From positions 1-64,000 of the forward strand of contig JAFEFC010000020.1 in the NCBI GenBank assembly GCA_018240785.1: DNA of 64,000 nucleotides, given 5' to 3'. Source of the stretch: Pseudomonadota bacterium. GTDB taxonomy: Bacteria; Pseudomonadota; Gammaproteobacteria; Burkholderiales; Rhodocyclaceae. Shown here piece after piece: positions 47,589-56,025 of this stretch. Numbering within the stretch: position 1 is the stretch's first letter; the number at the start of each line of letters is the position of its first letter. The notes beneath the pieces are model-generated. The model had not been told where the DNA came from and did no database searches. It saw nothing but the letters and a program-made list of their open reading frames with translations. The position numbers and the translations under genes were made by a program.

Positions 47589-48449
47589 TCAGGCGGACAG
47601 GCGTTGCGCAAGTCGCAGCGCCTGTCCGCGTTCCAGTTGTTGCGCGAAACCCGGAAAATCCAGCCGCAGGCGTTTCTGCAGCTCGATGGCGATGGCGCGC
47701 ATGAACTTCCAGCGCGGCGCGAAGCTGGCATCGCGAAAGGCGAACAGGATGTAGTTGCCGTCCTCGCGCACCGACATCGCGATCACTGCGTCGTCGAACG
47801 CGGTCAGCAAGCGCTCGACGTGGCGCGCATAGGTTTCCTTGTTGCCGGCGACGTTCATCACCAGTACGCCGCTCGCGGACAGCCGGCGGCGCGCCTGCTC
47901 GTAGAACTCGAAGCTGGCGAGCTCCTCGGCAACGCCGTCGGGGCCGAAGGCGTCGATCATCAGCACATCGATGCGCCCGGGGTGGTCCCTCACAAAGTCG
48001 GCGCCGTCGCCATGGATCACCTGCAGTCGCTCGTCGTCGGGCGGCACGCAGAATTGCTCGCGCAGGGCGATCACGTCCGCGTCGATTTCCACCACGGCAA
48101 GGCGGGTAGCAGGCAGGTGGCGATGGCAGAAGTTCGCCAGCGAGCCGCCGCCCAGGCCGATCATCACCATCTGCCGTGGCCGCGGGTTGAACAGCAGGAA
48201 GGCCGTCATGCGCTGTGCGTAGCCGAGTTGCAGCGCGCAGGGGTCGGCGATCTTCATCACGCTCTGCACGTAGCCGAGGCTGAAATGCAGTGCGCGCAAG
48301 CCGCCGTTCTCGAGCACGAAAGGCCTGCCGTAGCTGCCGTCCCGCAGATGCGCGCGCAGGGCCTCGATGTCGCTGCCGGGCGGCTCCAGCAGACGGACGA
48401 CACCCGGTTCCTCCGGGAAGGGGCTGGGGAATTCGATGAGGGCTTGCAA
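47589..48449 (-). CDS. Spermidine-synthase-like methyltransferase-fold protein
   Basis: A 286-residue Rossmann-fold protein. It has the SAM/dcSAM-binding GLGGGSLANFCH, an acidic ribose-binding residue in LAVVEIDADVIAL and the DAFGPDG loop in place of the usual spermidine synthase D-x-T-D-P. It therefore belongs to the spermidine synthase-like superfamily, but the altered catalytic loop means polyamine synthesis is doubtful. No speD is seen nearby. It follows metY on the same strand with a terminator between them. Confidence 0.82.
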   Translation of the reverse strand: MQALIEFPSPFPEEPGVVRLLEPPGSDIEALRAHLRDGSYGRPFVLENGGLRALHFSLGYVQSVMKIADPCALQLGYAQRMTAFLLFNPRPRQMVMIGLGGGSLANFCHRHLPATRLAVVEIDADVIALREQFCVPPDDERLQVIHGDGADFVRDHPGRIDVLMIDAFGPDGVAEELASFEFYEQARRRLSASGVLVMNVAGNKETYARHVERLLTAFDDAVIAMSVREDGNYILFAFRDASFAPRWKFMRAIAIELQKRLRLDFPGFAQQLERGQALRLAQRLSA

Positions 48450-48479
48450 GCGCGAGCGGAACGAGACGGGGGAACGAGA

Positions 48480-48513
48480 CGGAAAAGGAAAGCGCCGCCC
48501 ACCGGGGCGGCGC
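48480..48513 (-). terminator. Terminator after metY
   Basis: On the minus strand, GCGCCGCC/GGCGGCGC arms (48513-48506 with 48499-48492) are followed by TTTCCTTTTCC. It separates metY from the spermidine-synthase-like gene. Confidence 0.7.
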
Positions 48514-48557
48514 GCATCGTGCGCCGGTGGACGAATCCCCCGGCGCAGGCGTGACGA

Positions 48558-49829
48558 TCAGACCGCGGCCAGGGCCTGGTCCAGATCGGCGAGGATGTCG
48601 TCGATATGCTCGATGCCGATCGACAGCCGCACCATGTCGGGCGACACGCCGGCCTTGGCGAGCTCTTCCGGTGCAAGCTGGCGGTGGGTGGTGGAGGCGG
48701 GGTGGCAGGCGAGCGACTTGGCGTCGCCGATGTTCACCAGGCGGGTGACGAGCTTCAGCGCATCCTGGAAGCGGGCACCGGCCTCCAGTCCGCCTTTCAC
48801 GCCGAAGGACAGGATGCCCGACGCGCGGCCGCCCATGTACTTCTGCACCAGCGCGTGATCCTTGTGGTCGGGCAACCCGGCGTAGTTCACCCAGGCGACC
48901 TTGCCATGGCCGCGCAGGAATTCGGCCACCTTCCTGGTGTTGGTGCAGATGCGGTCCATGCGCAGTGCCAGCGTCTCGATGCCCTGCAGGATCAGGAAGC
49001 TGTTGAAGGGCGAAATGGCTGCGCCGGTGTTGCGCAGCGGCACCACCCGCGCGCGCGCGATGAAGGCAGCCGCGCCGAGCGCCTCGGTATACACGACGCC
49101 GTGGTAGGACACGTCGGGCTCGTTCAGGCGGCGGAAGCGCGCCTTGTGCTCGGCCCACGGGAACTTGCCCGAATCGACGATGATGCCGCCGATCGAGTTG
49201 CCGTGCCCGCCCAGGTACTTCGTCAGCGCGTGCACCACGATGTCGGCGCCATGCTCGAAGGGGCGGCACAGGTAGGGGGAGGGCACGGTGTTGTCCACGA
49301 TCAGCGGCACGCCGGCCTTGTGCGCGATCTCGGCCAGGCGGCCGATGTCGGTGACGTTGCCGAGCGGGTTGCCGACCGACTCGCAATAGATGGCCTTGGT
49401 GCGCTCGTCGATCAGACCGGCGAAGCTGTCCGGGTCGCGGTAGTCGGCAAAGCGTGCTTCGATGCCGAACTGCGGGAAAGTGTGGGCGAACAGGTTGTAG
49501 GTGCCGCCATACAGCGTCGACGCCGACACGATGTTGTCGCCCGCTTCGGCGATCGTCAGGATCGCGTAGGTGATCGCCGACATGCCCGAGGCCACCGCCA
49601 GCGCGCCGATGCCGCCTTCCATCGCCGCCACGCGCTGCTCGAGCACGGCGGTGGTCGGGTTCATGATGCGGGTGTAGATGTTGCCCTGCACCTTCAGGTC
49701 GAACAGATCGGCGCCGTGCTGCGTGTCGTCGAAGGCGTAGGACGTCGTCTGATAGATCGGCACCGCCACCGCCTTGGTGGTCGGATCGGGCGAATAGCCG
49801 CCGTGTACGGCGAGGGTCTCGAGCTTCAT
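48558..49829 (-). CDS. metY: O-acetylhomoserine sulfhydrylase (aminocarboxypropyltransferase)
   Basis: A 423-residue PLP enzyme of the Cys/Met metabolism family. The start KLETLAVHGGYSPDPTTKAVAVPIYQTTSY, the phosphate-binding SGMSAITYAI, PLIVDNTVPSPYLCRPFEHGADIVVHALTKYLGGHGN with the PLP Lys, and the NIGDAKSLACHPASTTH end are typical of MetY. It makes homocysteine from O-acetylhomoserine and sulfide in methionine synthesis. The ATG at 49829 is chosen over a longer frame that runs into the dnaE2 end. A terminator hairpin follows. Confidence 0.95.
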   Translation of the reverse strand: MKLETLAVHGGYSPDPTTKAVAVPIYQTTSYAFDDTQHGADLFDLKVQGNIYTRIMNPTTAVLEQRVAAMEGGIGALAVASGMSAITYAILTIAEAGDNIVSASTLYGGTYNLFAHTFPQFGIEARFADYRDPDSFAGLIDERTKAIYCESVGNPLGNVTDIGRLAEIAHKAGVPLIVDNTVPSPYLCRPFEHGADIVVHALTKYLGGHGNSIGGIIVDSGKFPWAEHKARFRRLNEPDVSYHGVVYTEALGAAAFIARARVVPLRNTGAAISPFNSFLILQGIETLALRMDRICTNTRKVAEFLRGHGKVAWVNYAGLPDHKDHALVQKYMGGRASGILSFGVKGGLEAGARFQDALKLVTRLVNIGDAKSLACHPASTTHRQLAPEELAKAGVSPDMVRLSIGIEHIDDILADLDQALAAV

Positions 49830-49935
49830 GCAGTGGTCTCCCCTGGTGGATGAGCCCGAGAGTATAGCCACTGCGCAATTCGGACCGAAGCGCTTGCGGC
49901 TGGTTCGGCGCCGATCGCCGGCTGCGCTTGTCCGC

Positions 49936-52900
49936 TCAATGAAAGTCCCGGCTGCGCGCATCCAGCGCGCCGAGCAGGGCGGAGTGGTCCACCGCGCGGC
50001 TGGCCTGCAGGTGCACCACCTTGCCCTGGCGGCTGATCTGGCCGTAGATGCCCAGCAGCCGGGCACCGAGCAGGATGCGGCGCTGGCGCTCGAGCAGTTC
50101 GGGACGGACGATGACGTTGATCAGCCCGGTTTCGTCTTCCAGCGTGATGAACATCGTGCCCTTGGCCGTGCCGGGGCGCTGGCGGCAGGTGACCAGCCCG
50201 GCGCCGCGTGCCAGCATGCGGTCGGGGGCGGCGGCGATGTCGGCGGCGGACAGGAAGCGCAGCGCAGCGAGTTCGCCTCGCAGCAGCGCGAGCGGATGAC
50301 GGCCGAGGGTGAAGCCGAGGCGGGCGTAGTCTGCATGCAGGTCTTCGGCTTCGGAGGGGGCGGCGAGCAGGGTGGGCACGTCCGCGCCGGGCGCATCTGC
50401 GAGCAGGCCGGGCAGCGGCGTGCCGCCGGCGGCCTGCCACAGCGCCTGGCGGCGGTGGCCGGCGATGCTGGCCAGCGCGCCGGCGGTGGCCAGCGCATGC
50501 AGCGCGCCCGCATCGAGCGTTGCGCGCCGGGCGAGATCCTCGACGCTGGCAAAGCGCGCGCGCGCGTCATCGGCCGGCGGTGATCCATCGGCGGGGGCAC
50601 TCGTTGCGGCACGGTCCGCCCGGGCGGCGACGATGCGTTCGGCGGCATCCGCCTGCAGGCCGCGCACCATGCGCAGGCCCAGTCGCACCGCCGGCCCGGT
50701 CGAGTCCTCGACGGCCTCCAGCGTGCAGTCGCGCGCGCTGGCATTGACGTCGGGCGGACGTACTTCGACGCCGTGGCGGCGTGCGTCCTGGATCAGTTGC
50801 GAAGGCGAGTAGAAACCCATCGGCTGGCTGTTCAGCAGACCGCACAGGAAGGCGGCGGGCTCGAAGCATTTCAGCCAGGCCGACGCATACACCAGCAGCG
50901 CGAAGCTGGCGGCGTGCGATTCCGGAAAACCGTAGCTGCCGAAGCCTTCGATCTGGCGGCACAGGCGCTCGGCGAAATCGGCGTCGTAACCCTTGGCGGC
51001 GAGGCCGTGCATGAGCTTGTCGCGGTAGCGTTCGAGTTCGCCCTTGCGCCGCCAGGCGCCCATGGCTCGCCGCAACTGGTCGGCTTCGCCGCCGGTGAAG
51101 CCGGCTGCGACCACCGCGAGCTGCATGACCTGCTCCTGGAAGATGGGCACGCCCATGGTGCGTGCGAGCACACCACGGATTTCCGGGCGCAGGTCGGCGA
51201 GCGGGTCTTCGCCACGCGCGTTGCGCGCACGTGCCTCGAGGTAGGGATGCACCATGCCGCCCTGGATGGGGCCGGGGCGCACGATGGCGACTTCCACCAC
51301 CAGGTCGTAGAAGCGCGTGGGTTTCAGGCGCGGCAGCATGGTGAGCTGGGCGCGCGACTCGACCTGGAACACGCCGATCGCATCCGCCTGCGACAGCATC
51401 GCATACACCGCATCGACCTCGCGCGGGATGCTCGCCAGCGTCAGCGCCCGGCCGCGCCAGGCCGAGGCCAGGGCCAGGCTGCGGCGCAGCGCCGACAGCA
51501 TGCCCAGCGCTAGCACGTCCACCTTGAGCAGGCCCAGCGTGTCGAGATCGTCCTTGTCCCACTGGATCACGGTGCGCTCCGCCATCGCGGCGTTTTCCAC
51601 CGGCACCAGCTCGTCGAGCCGGCCGCGCGCGATGACGAAGCCACCGACATGCTGCGACAGGTGGCGCGGAAAACCGATCAGCTCTTCGGTGAGCGACACC
51701 AGCCGGCGCACCACCGGGCTGGCCGGATCGAGCCCGGCTTCCTGCAGCCGTTCGGCCAGGATGTGGCGGCCGTCGAACCAGAAGTGGTCGCGTGTCAGCC
51801 GTTCGATCTGCGCCTCGCCCAGGCCGAGTGCGCGGCCGATGTCGCGCAGCGCGCTGCGGGCGCGGTAGGTGATCACGGTGGCGGCTAGCGCGGCACGTTC
51901 GCGACCGTACTTGCGGTAGATGTACTGGATGACCTCCTCGCGCCGGTCGTGCTCGAAATCGACGTCGATGTCGGGCGGCTCGTTGCGCTCGCGCGAGATG
52001 AAGCGCTCGACCAGCATGATGCCCAGCGCCGGGTCGACTTCGGTGATGCCCAGCGCCCAGCACACCACTGAATTGGCCGCCGAGCCGCGCCCCTGGCACA
52101 GGATGCCGGCGCCGCGCGCGAAGCGCACGATGTCGTGCACGGTGAGGAAATAGGCTTCATAGCCCAGTTCGGCGATCAGGGCCAGCTCGTGCTCGATCCG
52201 GCTGCGCACGGTGGGCGGGGCGGGATCGTCGGCTGCGGCGGGCGGCGCGGCGCTGGTGGCCGGGGTGGCGACCCTGGCGGCGGCCTGTTCCAGTGCCGGC
52301 TGGCAGCGGTAGCGCCATGCCAGGCCGCCTTCGACCAGCTTGCGCAGCCACGAACCCGCCGTTTCACCGGCCGGCACCAGCTCCTCCGGATATTCGTAGC
52401 GCAGCTCGTCCAGGCTGAACGTGCAGCGGGCTGCCACCTTCAGCGTTTCGGCCAGCAGCGCGGGCGGGTAGCGCCGCGCCAGCGCGTCGCGGCTGTGCAG
52501 GCGGCGTTCGGCATTGGGCGCGAGCTGCAGGCCGGCCTCGGCCACGCTGCAGTGCAGCTGGACCGCCGTCAGCGCGTCGGCAAGCGGGCGGCGCGCCGCA
52601 TCGTGCATCAGCGCCCCGCTGGCAGCCACCACCGGCAGGCCCGCGGCGCGCGCGATGCGGCGCAGCAGGGTGAGGCGCGCGCGGTCGCGGCCGTCGAACA
52701 CCACCGAGGCGGCCATCCAGCCACGCTGCGGAAAGAGCCCTGCCAGCCACTGCGCTTCGGCGAGCAGGGCGTCCGCATCCGCCAGGCCGGGCGGTGGAAC
52801 CAGCAGCGCGAGGCAGCCCGACAACCGATCGGCCGCGGCTGCCTCGAAGGTGCTGCGATCGAGGCGGTACTCGCCCTTCGCCGCGGCGCGCCGCGCGGTG

Positions 52901-53196
52901 GAGATCAGCCGCGACAACTGCCCGTAGGCGTCGCGGCTGGTGGCCAGCAGCACCAGGCAGGGCCCGTCCGCGAGCCGGATCTCGCTGCCGACGATCAGCT
53001 TCGGCGCCGATTCCGGCGGCAGGTCGCGCAGCGCGCGATGCGCCCGCACCACGCCGGCGAGCGAACACTCGTCGGTGATCGCCAGCGCGGCGTAGCCGTA
53101 TTCGGCCGCCCGCGCGACGAGCTCCTCGGGATGCGAGGCGCCGCGCTGGAAGCTGAAGTTGGTCAGGCAGTGCAGTTCGGCATAGGCTGGAAACAT
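49936..53196 (-). CDS. dnaE2: Error-prone DNA polymerase DnaE2
   Basis: A 1086-residue C-family polymerase used in SOS translesion synthesis. It has an N-terminal PHP domain (YAELHCLTNFSFQRGASHPEELV, ITDECSLAGVVRAH), palm motifs with catalytic Asp residues (PPDIDVDFEHDRREEVIQYIY and LLKVDVLALG), QEQVMQLAV and SHAASFALLVYASAWLKC, and a C-terminal OB fold (TMFITLEDETGLINVIVRP). The ATG at 53196 gives the family start; a LexA box lies 7 nt upstream of it. The usual partners imuA and imuB are not adjacent here. Confidence 0.95.
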   Translation of the reverse strand: MFPAYAELHCLTNFSFQRGASHPEELVARAAEYGYAALAITDECSLAGVVRAHRALRDLPPESAPKLIVGSEIRLADGPCLVLLATSRDAYGQLSRLISTARRAAAKGEYRLDRSTFEAAAADRLSGCLALLVPPPGLADADALLAEAQWLAGLFPQRGWMAASVVFDGRDRARLTLLRRIARAAGLPVVAASGALMHDAARRPLADALTAVQLHCSVAEAGLQLAPNAERRLHSRDALARRYPPALLAETLKVAARCTFSLDELRYEYPEELVPAGETAGSWLRKLVEGGLAWRYRCQPALEQAAARVATPATSAAPPAAADDPAPPTVRSRIEHELALIAELGYEAYFLTVHDIVRFARGAGILCQGRGSAANSVVCWALGITEVDPALGIMLVERFISRERNEPPDIDVDFEHDRREEVIQYIYRKYGRERAALAATVITYRARSALRDIGRALGLGEAQIERLTRDHFWFDGRHILAERLQEAGLDPASPVVRRLVSLTEELIGFPRHLSQHVGGFVIARGRLDELVPVENAAMAERTVIQWDKDDLDTLGLLKVDVLALGMLSALRRSLALASAWRGRALTLASIPREVDAVYAMLSQADAIGVFQVESRAQLTMLPRLKPTRFYDLVVEVAIVRPGPIQGGMVHPYLEARARNARGEDPLADLRPEIRGVLARTMGVPIFQEQVMQLAVVAAGFTGGEADQLRRAMGAWRRKGELERYRDKLMHGLAAKGYDADFAERLCRQIEGFGSYGFPESHAASFALLVYASAWLKCFEPAAFLCGLLNSQPMGFYSPSQLIQDARRHGVEVRPPDVNASARDCTLEAVEDSTGPAVRLGLRMVRGLQADAAERIVAARADRAATSAPADGSPPADDARARFASVEDLARRATLDAGALHALATAGALASIAGHRRQALWQAAGGTPLPGLLADAPGADVPTLLAAPSEAEDLHADYARLGFTLGRHPLALLRGELAALRFLSAADIAAAPDRMLARGAGLVTCRQRPGTAKGTMFITLEDETGLINVIVRPELLERQRRILLGARLLGIYGQISRQGKVVHLQASRAVDHSALLGALDARSRDFH

Positions 53197-53203
53197 TCGA
53201 GAA

Positions 53204-53219
53204 CTGTAAAAAAATACAG
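53204..53219 (-). promoter_or_regulatory. LexA (SOS) box of dnaE2
   Basis: CTGT-N8-ACAG, with the N8 all A/T, lies 7 bp before the dnaE2 ATG. On the minus strand a TTGACT -35 lies at 53232-53227, so the box fills the promoter spacer. Transcription would start nearly at the ATG. Confidence 0.85.
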
Positions 53220-53350
53220 TCATCGAAGTCAAGGCCCGCCGCTTCGGCTACCCGCGCTTACATACTTGCACGCCGTCAGGCTCCCCATCGCCTCCCATCC
53301 CCGGCACAATGCCGGGCTTGCCGCCAACGGCTCCCGTTTCCGACCTCCCG

Positions 53351-54607
53351 ATGCGTTATGAATTTCTCGTCGGCCTGCGCTACACCCGCTCACGCAAGCG
53401 GGCGCAGGGCCGCAACCGTTTCATTTCCTTCATCTCCCTGGTATCGATGCTGGGCATCGCGCTGGGCGTCGCGGCACTGATCGTGGTGCTGTCGGTGATG
53501 AACGGCTTTCAGGAGGAACTGCGCACCCGCATCCTCGGCGTCGCCTCGCATGTGCAGATCCAGCGCATCGACGGCGGGCTGGCATCGTGGCAGCAGGTGG
53601 CCGACGAGGCCGGACGGCACCCCTCGGTGATCGCGGCGGCGCCATACGTGCAGGAACAGGGCTTGCTGTCCTTCGGCGAAGCGGTGCGCGGCACCATGGT
53701 GCGCGGCGTGATCCCGAGCGAGGAGGACAAGGTCGCCGACTTCGCCCGCCACATGAAGGCCGGCGCGTTCGACGCGCTGCAGCCGGGCCGCTTCGGCATC
53801 CTGCTCGGCCGCGACCTGGCGCTGGCGCTGCGCGTCACGCTGGGCGACAAGGTCACGCTGATCGCGCCGCAGGGGCTGGTGACGCCTGCCGCGGTGCTGC
53901 CGCGCGTCAAGCAGTTCGAGGTGGTCGGCATCTTCGAGGCCGGCATGTATGAGTACGATTCGGGCCTCGCGCTGATCCACCTCGCCGATGCCCAGGCGCT
54001 GTACCGCATGGGCGAAGACGTGACCGGCGTGCGGCTCAAGCTCGACGACCTGTTCGCTGCGCCGCGGGTGGCGCGCCAACTGGCCGCCAGCCTGTCGGAG
54101 CCGGATCTCATCGTGGCCGACTGGACGCGCGCCCACGCCAACTTCTTCCGCGCGGTGGCACTGGAGAAGACGATGATGACGCTGATCCTGTTCCTGATCG
54201 TTGCCGTGGCCGCCTTCAACATCGTGTCCACGCTGGTGATGGCGGTGCAGGAGAAATACGCCGACATCGCCATCCTGCGCACGCTGGGCGCGAGCCCGGC
54301 ATCGATCATGACGGTGTTCGTGCTGCAGGGCACCATCATCGGCTTCGTCGGGCTGGCCGCCGGCGTGGTCGGCGGGCTGCTGATCGCGCACAACCTCGAT
54401 GTGGTGATTCCCGCGCTGGAGGGCGTCACTGGCATGACGCTGTGGAACAAGGAGGTCTATTACATCAACGAGCTGCCCTCCAAGGTGCTGTGGAGCGACG
54501 TGGTCAGCATCGTGTCGGTGTCTTTCCTGCTCACCCTGCTGGCGGCGCTCTATCCGAGCTGGCGGGCGTCGAAGGTGAATCCGGCGGAGGCGCTGCGCTA
54601 TGAGTGA
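53351..54607 (+). CDS. lolC: Lipoprotein-releasing ABC transporter permease (LolC/LolE type)
   Basis: A 418-residue inner-membrane permease. The N-terminal cytoplasmic segment and first helix ([45 protein letters not shown]) are followed by a periplasmic MacB-like domain (about 50-260) and three C-terminal helices with [26 protein letters not shown]. Together with LolD it extracts lipoproteins from the inner membrane and passes them to LolA. Only one permease gene is present, so it is probably a LolF-like or homodimeric permease. It overlaps lolD by 8 bp. Confidence 0.95.
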   Translation: MRYEFLVGLRYTRSRKRAQGRNRFISFISLVSMLGIALGVAALIVVLSVMNGFQEELRTRILGVASHVQIQRIDGGLASWQQVADEAGRHPSVIAAAPYVQEQGLLSFGEAVRGTMVRGVIPSEEDKVADFARHMKAGAFDALQPGRFGILLGRDLALALRVTLGDKVTLIAPQGLVTPAAVLPRVKQFEVVGIFEAGMYEYDSGLALIHLADAQALYRMGEDVTGVRLKLDDLFAAPRVARQLAASLSEPDLIVADWTRAHANFFRAVALEKTMMTLILFLIVAVAAFNIVSTLVMAVQEKYADIAILRTLGASPASIMTVFVLQGTIIGFVGLAAGVVGGLLIAHNLDVVIPALEGVTGMTLWNKEVYYINELPSKVLWSDVVSIVSVSFLLTLLAALYPSWRASKVNPAEALRYE

Positions 54608-55325
54608 GAAGGTGATCGGGGCGGAAGCAATGGTGGCTGCGAATGCCGCGGACGGCTCGCCGGTGCTGGCGTGCGACGGGCTGGAGAAGCGCTTTCGCGA
54701 AGGTGCGGAGGCGGTGCAGGTGCTCGGCGGAGTGAGCCTCTCGGTGGCGCGCGGTGAGCGCCTGGCCATCGTCGGCGCCTCGGGGTCGGGCAAGAGCACG
54801 TTGCTGCACCTGCTGGGTGGGCTGGACACGCCTAGCGCCGGTGCGGTGCGGCTGATGGGCAGGGACTTCTCGACCCTGTCCGAGGCTGAACGTGGCCGGC
54901 TGCGCAACGCGGCGCTGGGCTTCGTCTATCAGTTCCACCACCTGCTGCCCGAATTCACCGCGCTGGAGAACGTCGCCATGCCGCTGTACATCCGCCGCAT
55001 GAACCGGGCGGAGGCCAATGAGCAGGCCGCGGCGATGCTGCGCGAAGTGGGGCTCGGCCATCGCCTCGACCACACCCCGGGAGAGCTTTCCGGCGGCGAG
55101 CGCCAGCGTGCCGCGATCGCGCGCGCGCTGGTGACGCAGCCGGCCTGCGTGCTGGCCGATGAGCCGACCGGCAACCTGGATCGCCGCACCGCTGAAGCGG
55201 TGTTCGACCTGATGCTGTCGCTCAACCAGCGCCTGGCCACCAGCTTCGTCATCGTGACGCATGACGAGAGCCTGGCACGCCGCGCCGAGCGTACGCTGCG
55301 GCTCGACGACGGCCGCCTCGCCTGA
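54600..55325 (+). CDS. lolD: Lipoprotein-releasing ABC transporter ATPase LolD
   Basis: A 241-residue ABC ATPase. Walker A is GASGSGKST, the Q-loop region is [19 protein letters not shown] (the LolD-specific LPEF segment), the signature is LSGGERQR, Walker B is [12 protein letters not shown] and the H-loop is VTHD. It powers lipoprotein release by the LolC/E permease. Its start overlaps the permease stop, so the two are translationally coupled. About 15 N-terminal residues precede the conserved core. Confidence 0.96.
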   Translation: MSEKVIGAEAMVAANAADGSPVLACDGLEKRFREGAEAVQVLGGVSLSVARGERLAIVGASGSGKSTLLHLLGGLDTPSAGAVRLMGRDFSTLSEAERGRLRNAALGFVYQFHHLLPEFTALENVAMPLYIRRMNRAEANEQAAAMLREVGLGHRLDHTPGELSGGERQRAAIARALVTQPACVLADEPTGNLDRRTAEAVFDLMLSLNQRLATSFVIVTHDESLARRAERTLRLDDGRLA

Positions 55326-55383
55326 GGGTCTATCTGCGGCGTGTGCCGAGAGGGGCGTGCAAGACTTGGTGCCGCGTTCCGCT

Positions 55384-55935
55384 TCAGCCCGGACGCCGGC
55401 CGCGCAGTGCCTGGCGCCTGCGCCAGTGGCGGATCAGCCACCAGCGCCAGCCACCCCTTACCACCAGATAGCCGGTGATCGAAAGGGTCGCCGCCAGCAG
55501 CACGAGGCCCAGCGCCAGCGGCTTGCCCAGGCCGGCCATCCAGGCGATCAGCGCGGCGACCCAGCCCGCCAGGTCGACGCCCGACATCTCCGGCGGCGGC
55601 GTGAAATGCGCGCCGCCATTGCCCATCACCCAATCGCCCAGGCCGTAGGCGAGCACGTAAAGGGGCACGATGGTGAGCGGGTTCGTGTACAGCGTGCAGA
55701 TCAGCGCCAGCGGCAGATTCACCCGCAGCACGACGCAGCAGATCGCCGCGCCCAGCATCTGCAGCGGGCCGGGAATCAGTCCGCAGAACAGGCCCACCGC
55801 CACCGCGCCGGCTGCCGAATGGCGATTGAGGTGCCACAGCCGCGGGTGCAGCAGCGTTCCGGCGAACGGACGCAGCCAGCGGTTTTCGCGCACGGCGTCG
55901 TGATTCGGGAGGAGTTTCTTGAGGCGTTTGCGCAT
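55384..55935 (-). CDS. DUF2062 membrane protein
   Basis: A 183-residue protein with the DUF2062 core: HPRLWHLNRHSAAGAVAVGLFCGLIPGPLQMLGA and LALICTLYTNPLTIVPLYVLAYGLG. It has about three hydrophobic segments and basic tails at both ends (RKRLKK; RRRQALRGRRPG). The function is unknown; it is sometimes found fused to glycosyltransferases or beside competence genes. The ATG at 55935 is chosen over one at 55968. It is divergent from comEC, with 90 bp between starts, and converges on lolD. Confidence 0.88.
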   Translation of the reverse strand: MRKRLKKLLPNHDAVRENRWLRPFAGTLLHPRLWHLNRHSAAGAVAVGLFCGLIPGPLQMLGAAICCVVLRVNLPLALICTLYTNPLTIVPLYVLAYGLGDWVMGNGGAHFTPPPEMSGVDLAGWVAALIAWMAGLGKPLALGLVLLAATLSITGYLVVRGGWRWWLIRHWRRRQALRGRRPG

Positions 55936-56025
55936 GGTCGTGGGCGCCGTCGATTCTAGCAGCGGCAACCGGCCGCCAGGCGTGGACTTGCTGCCGCGTG
56001 TTTGACATTGGCATTATTCGATGCC

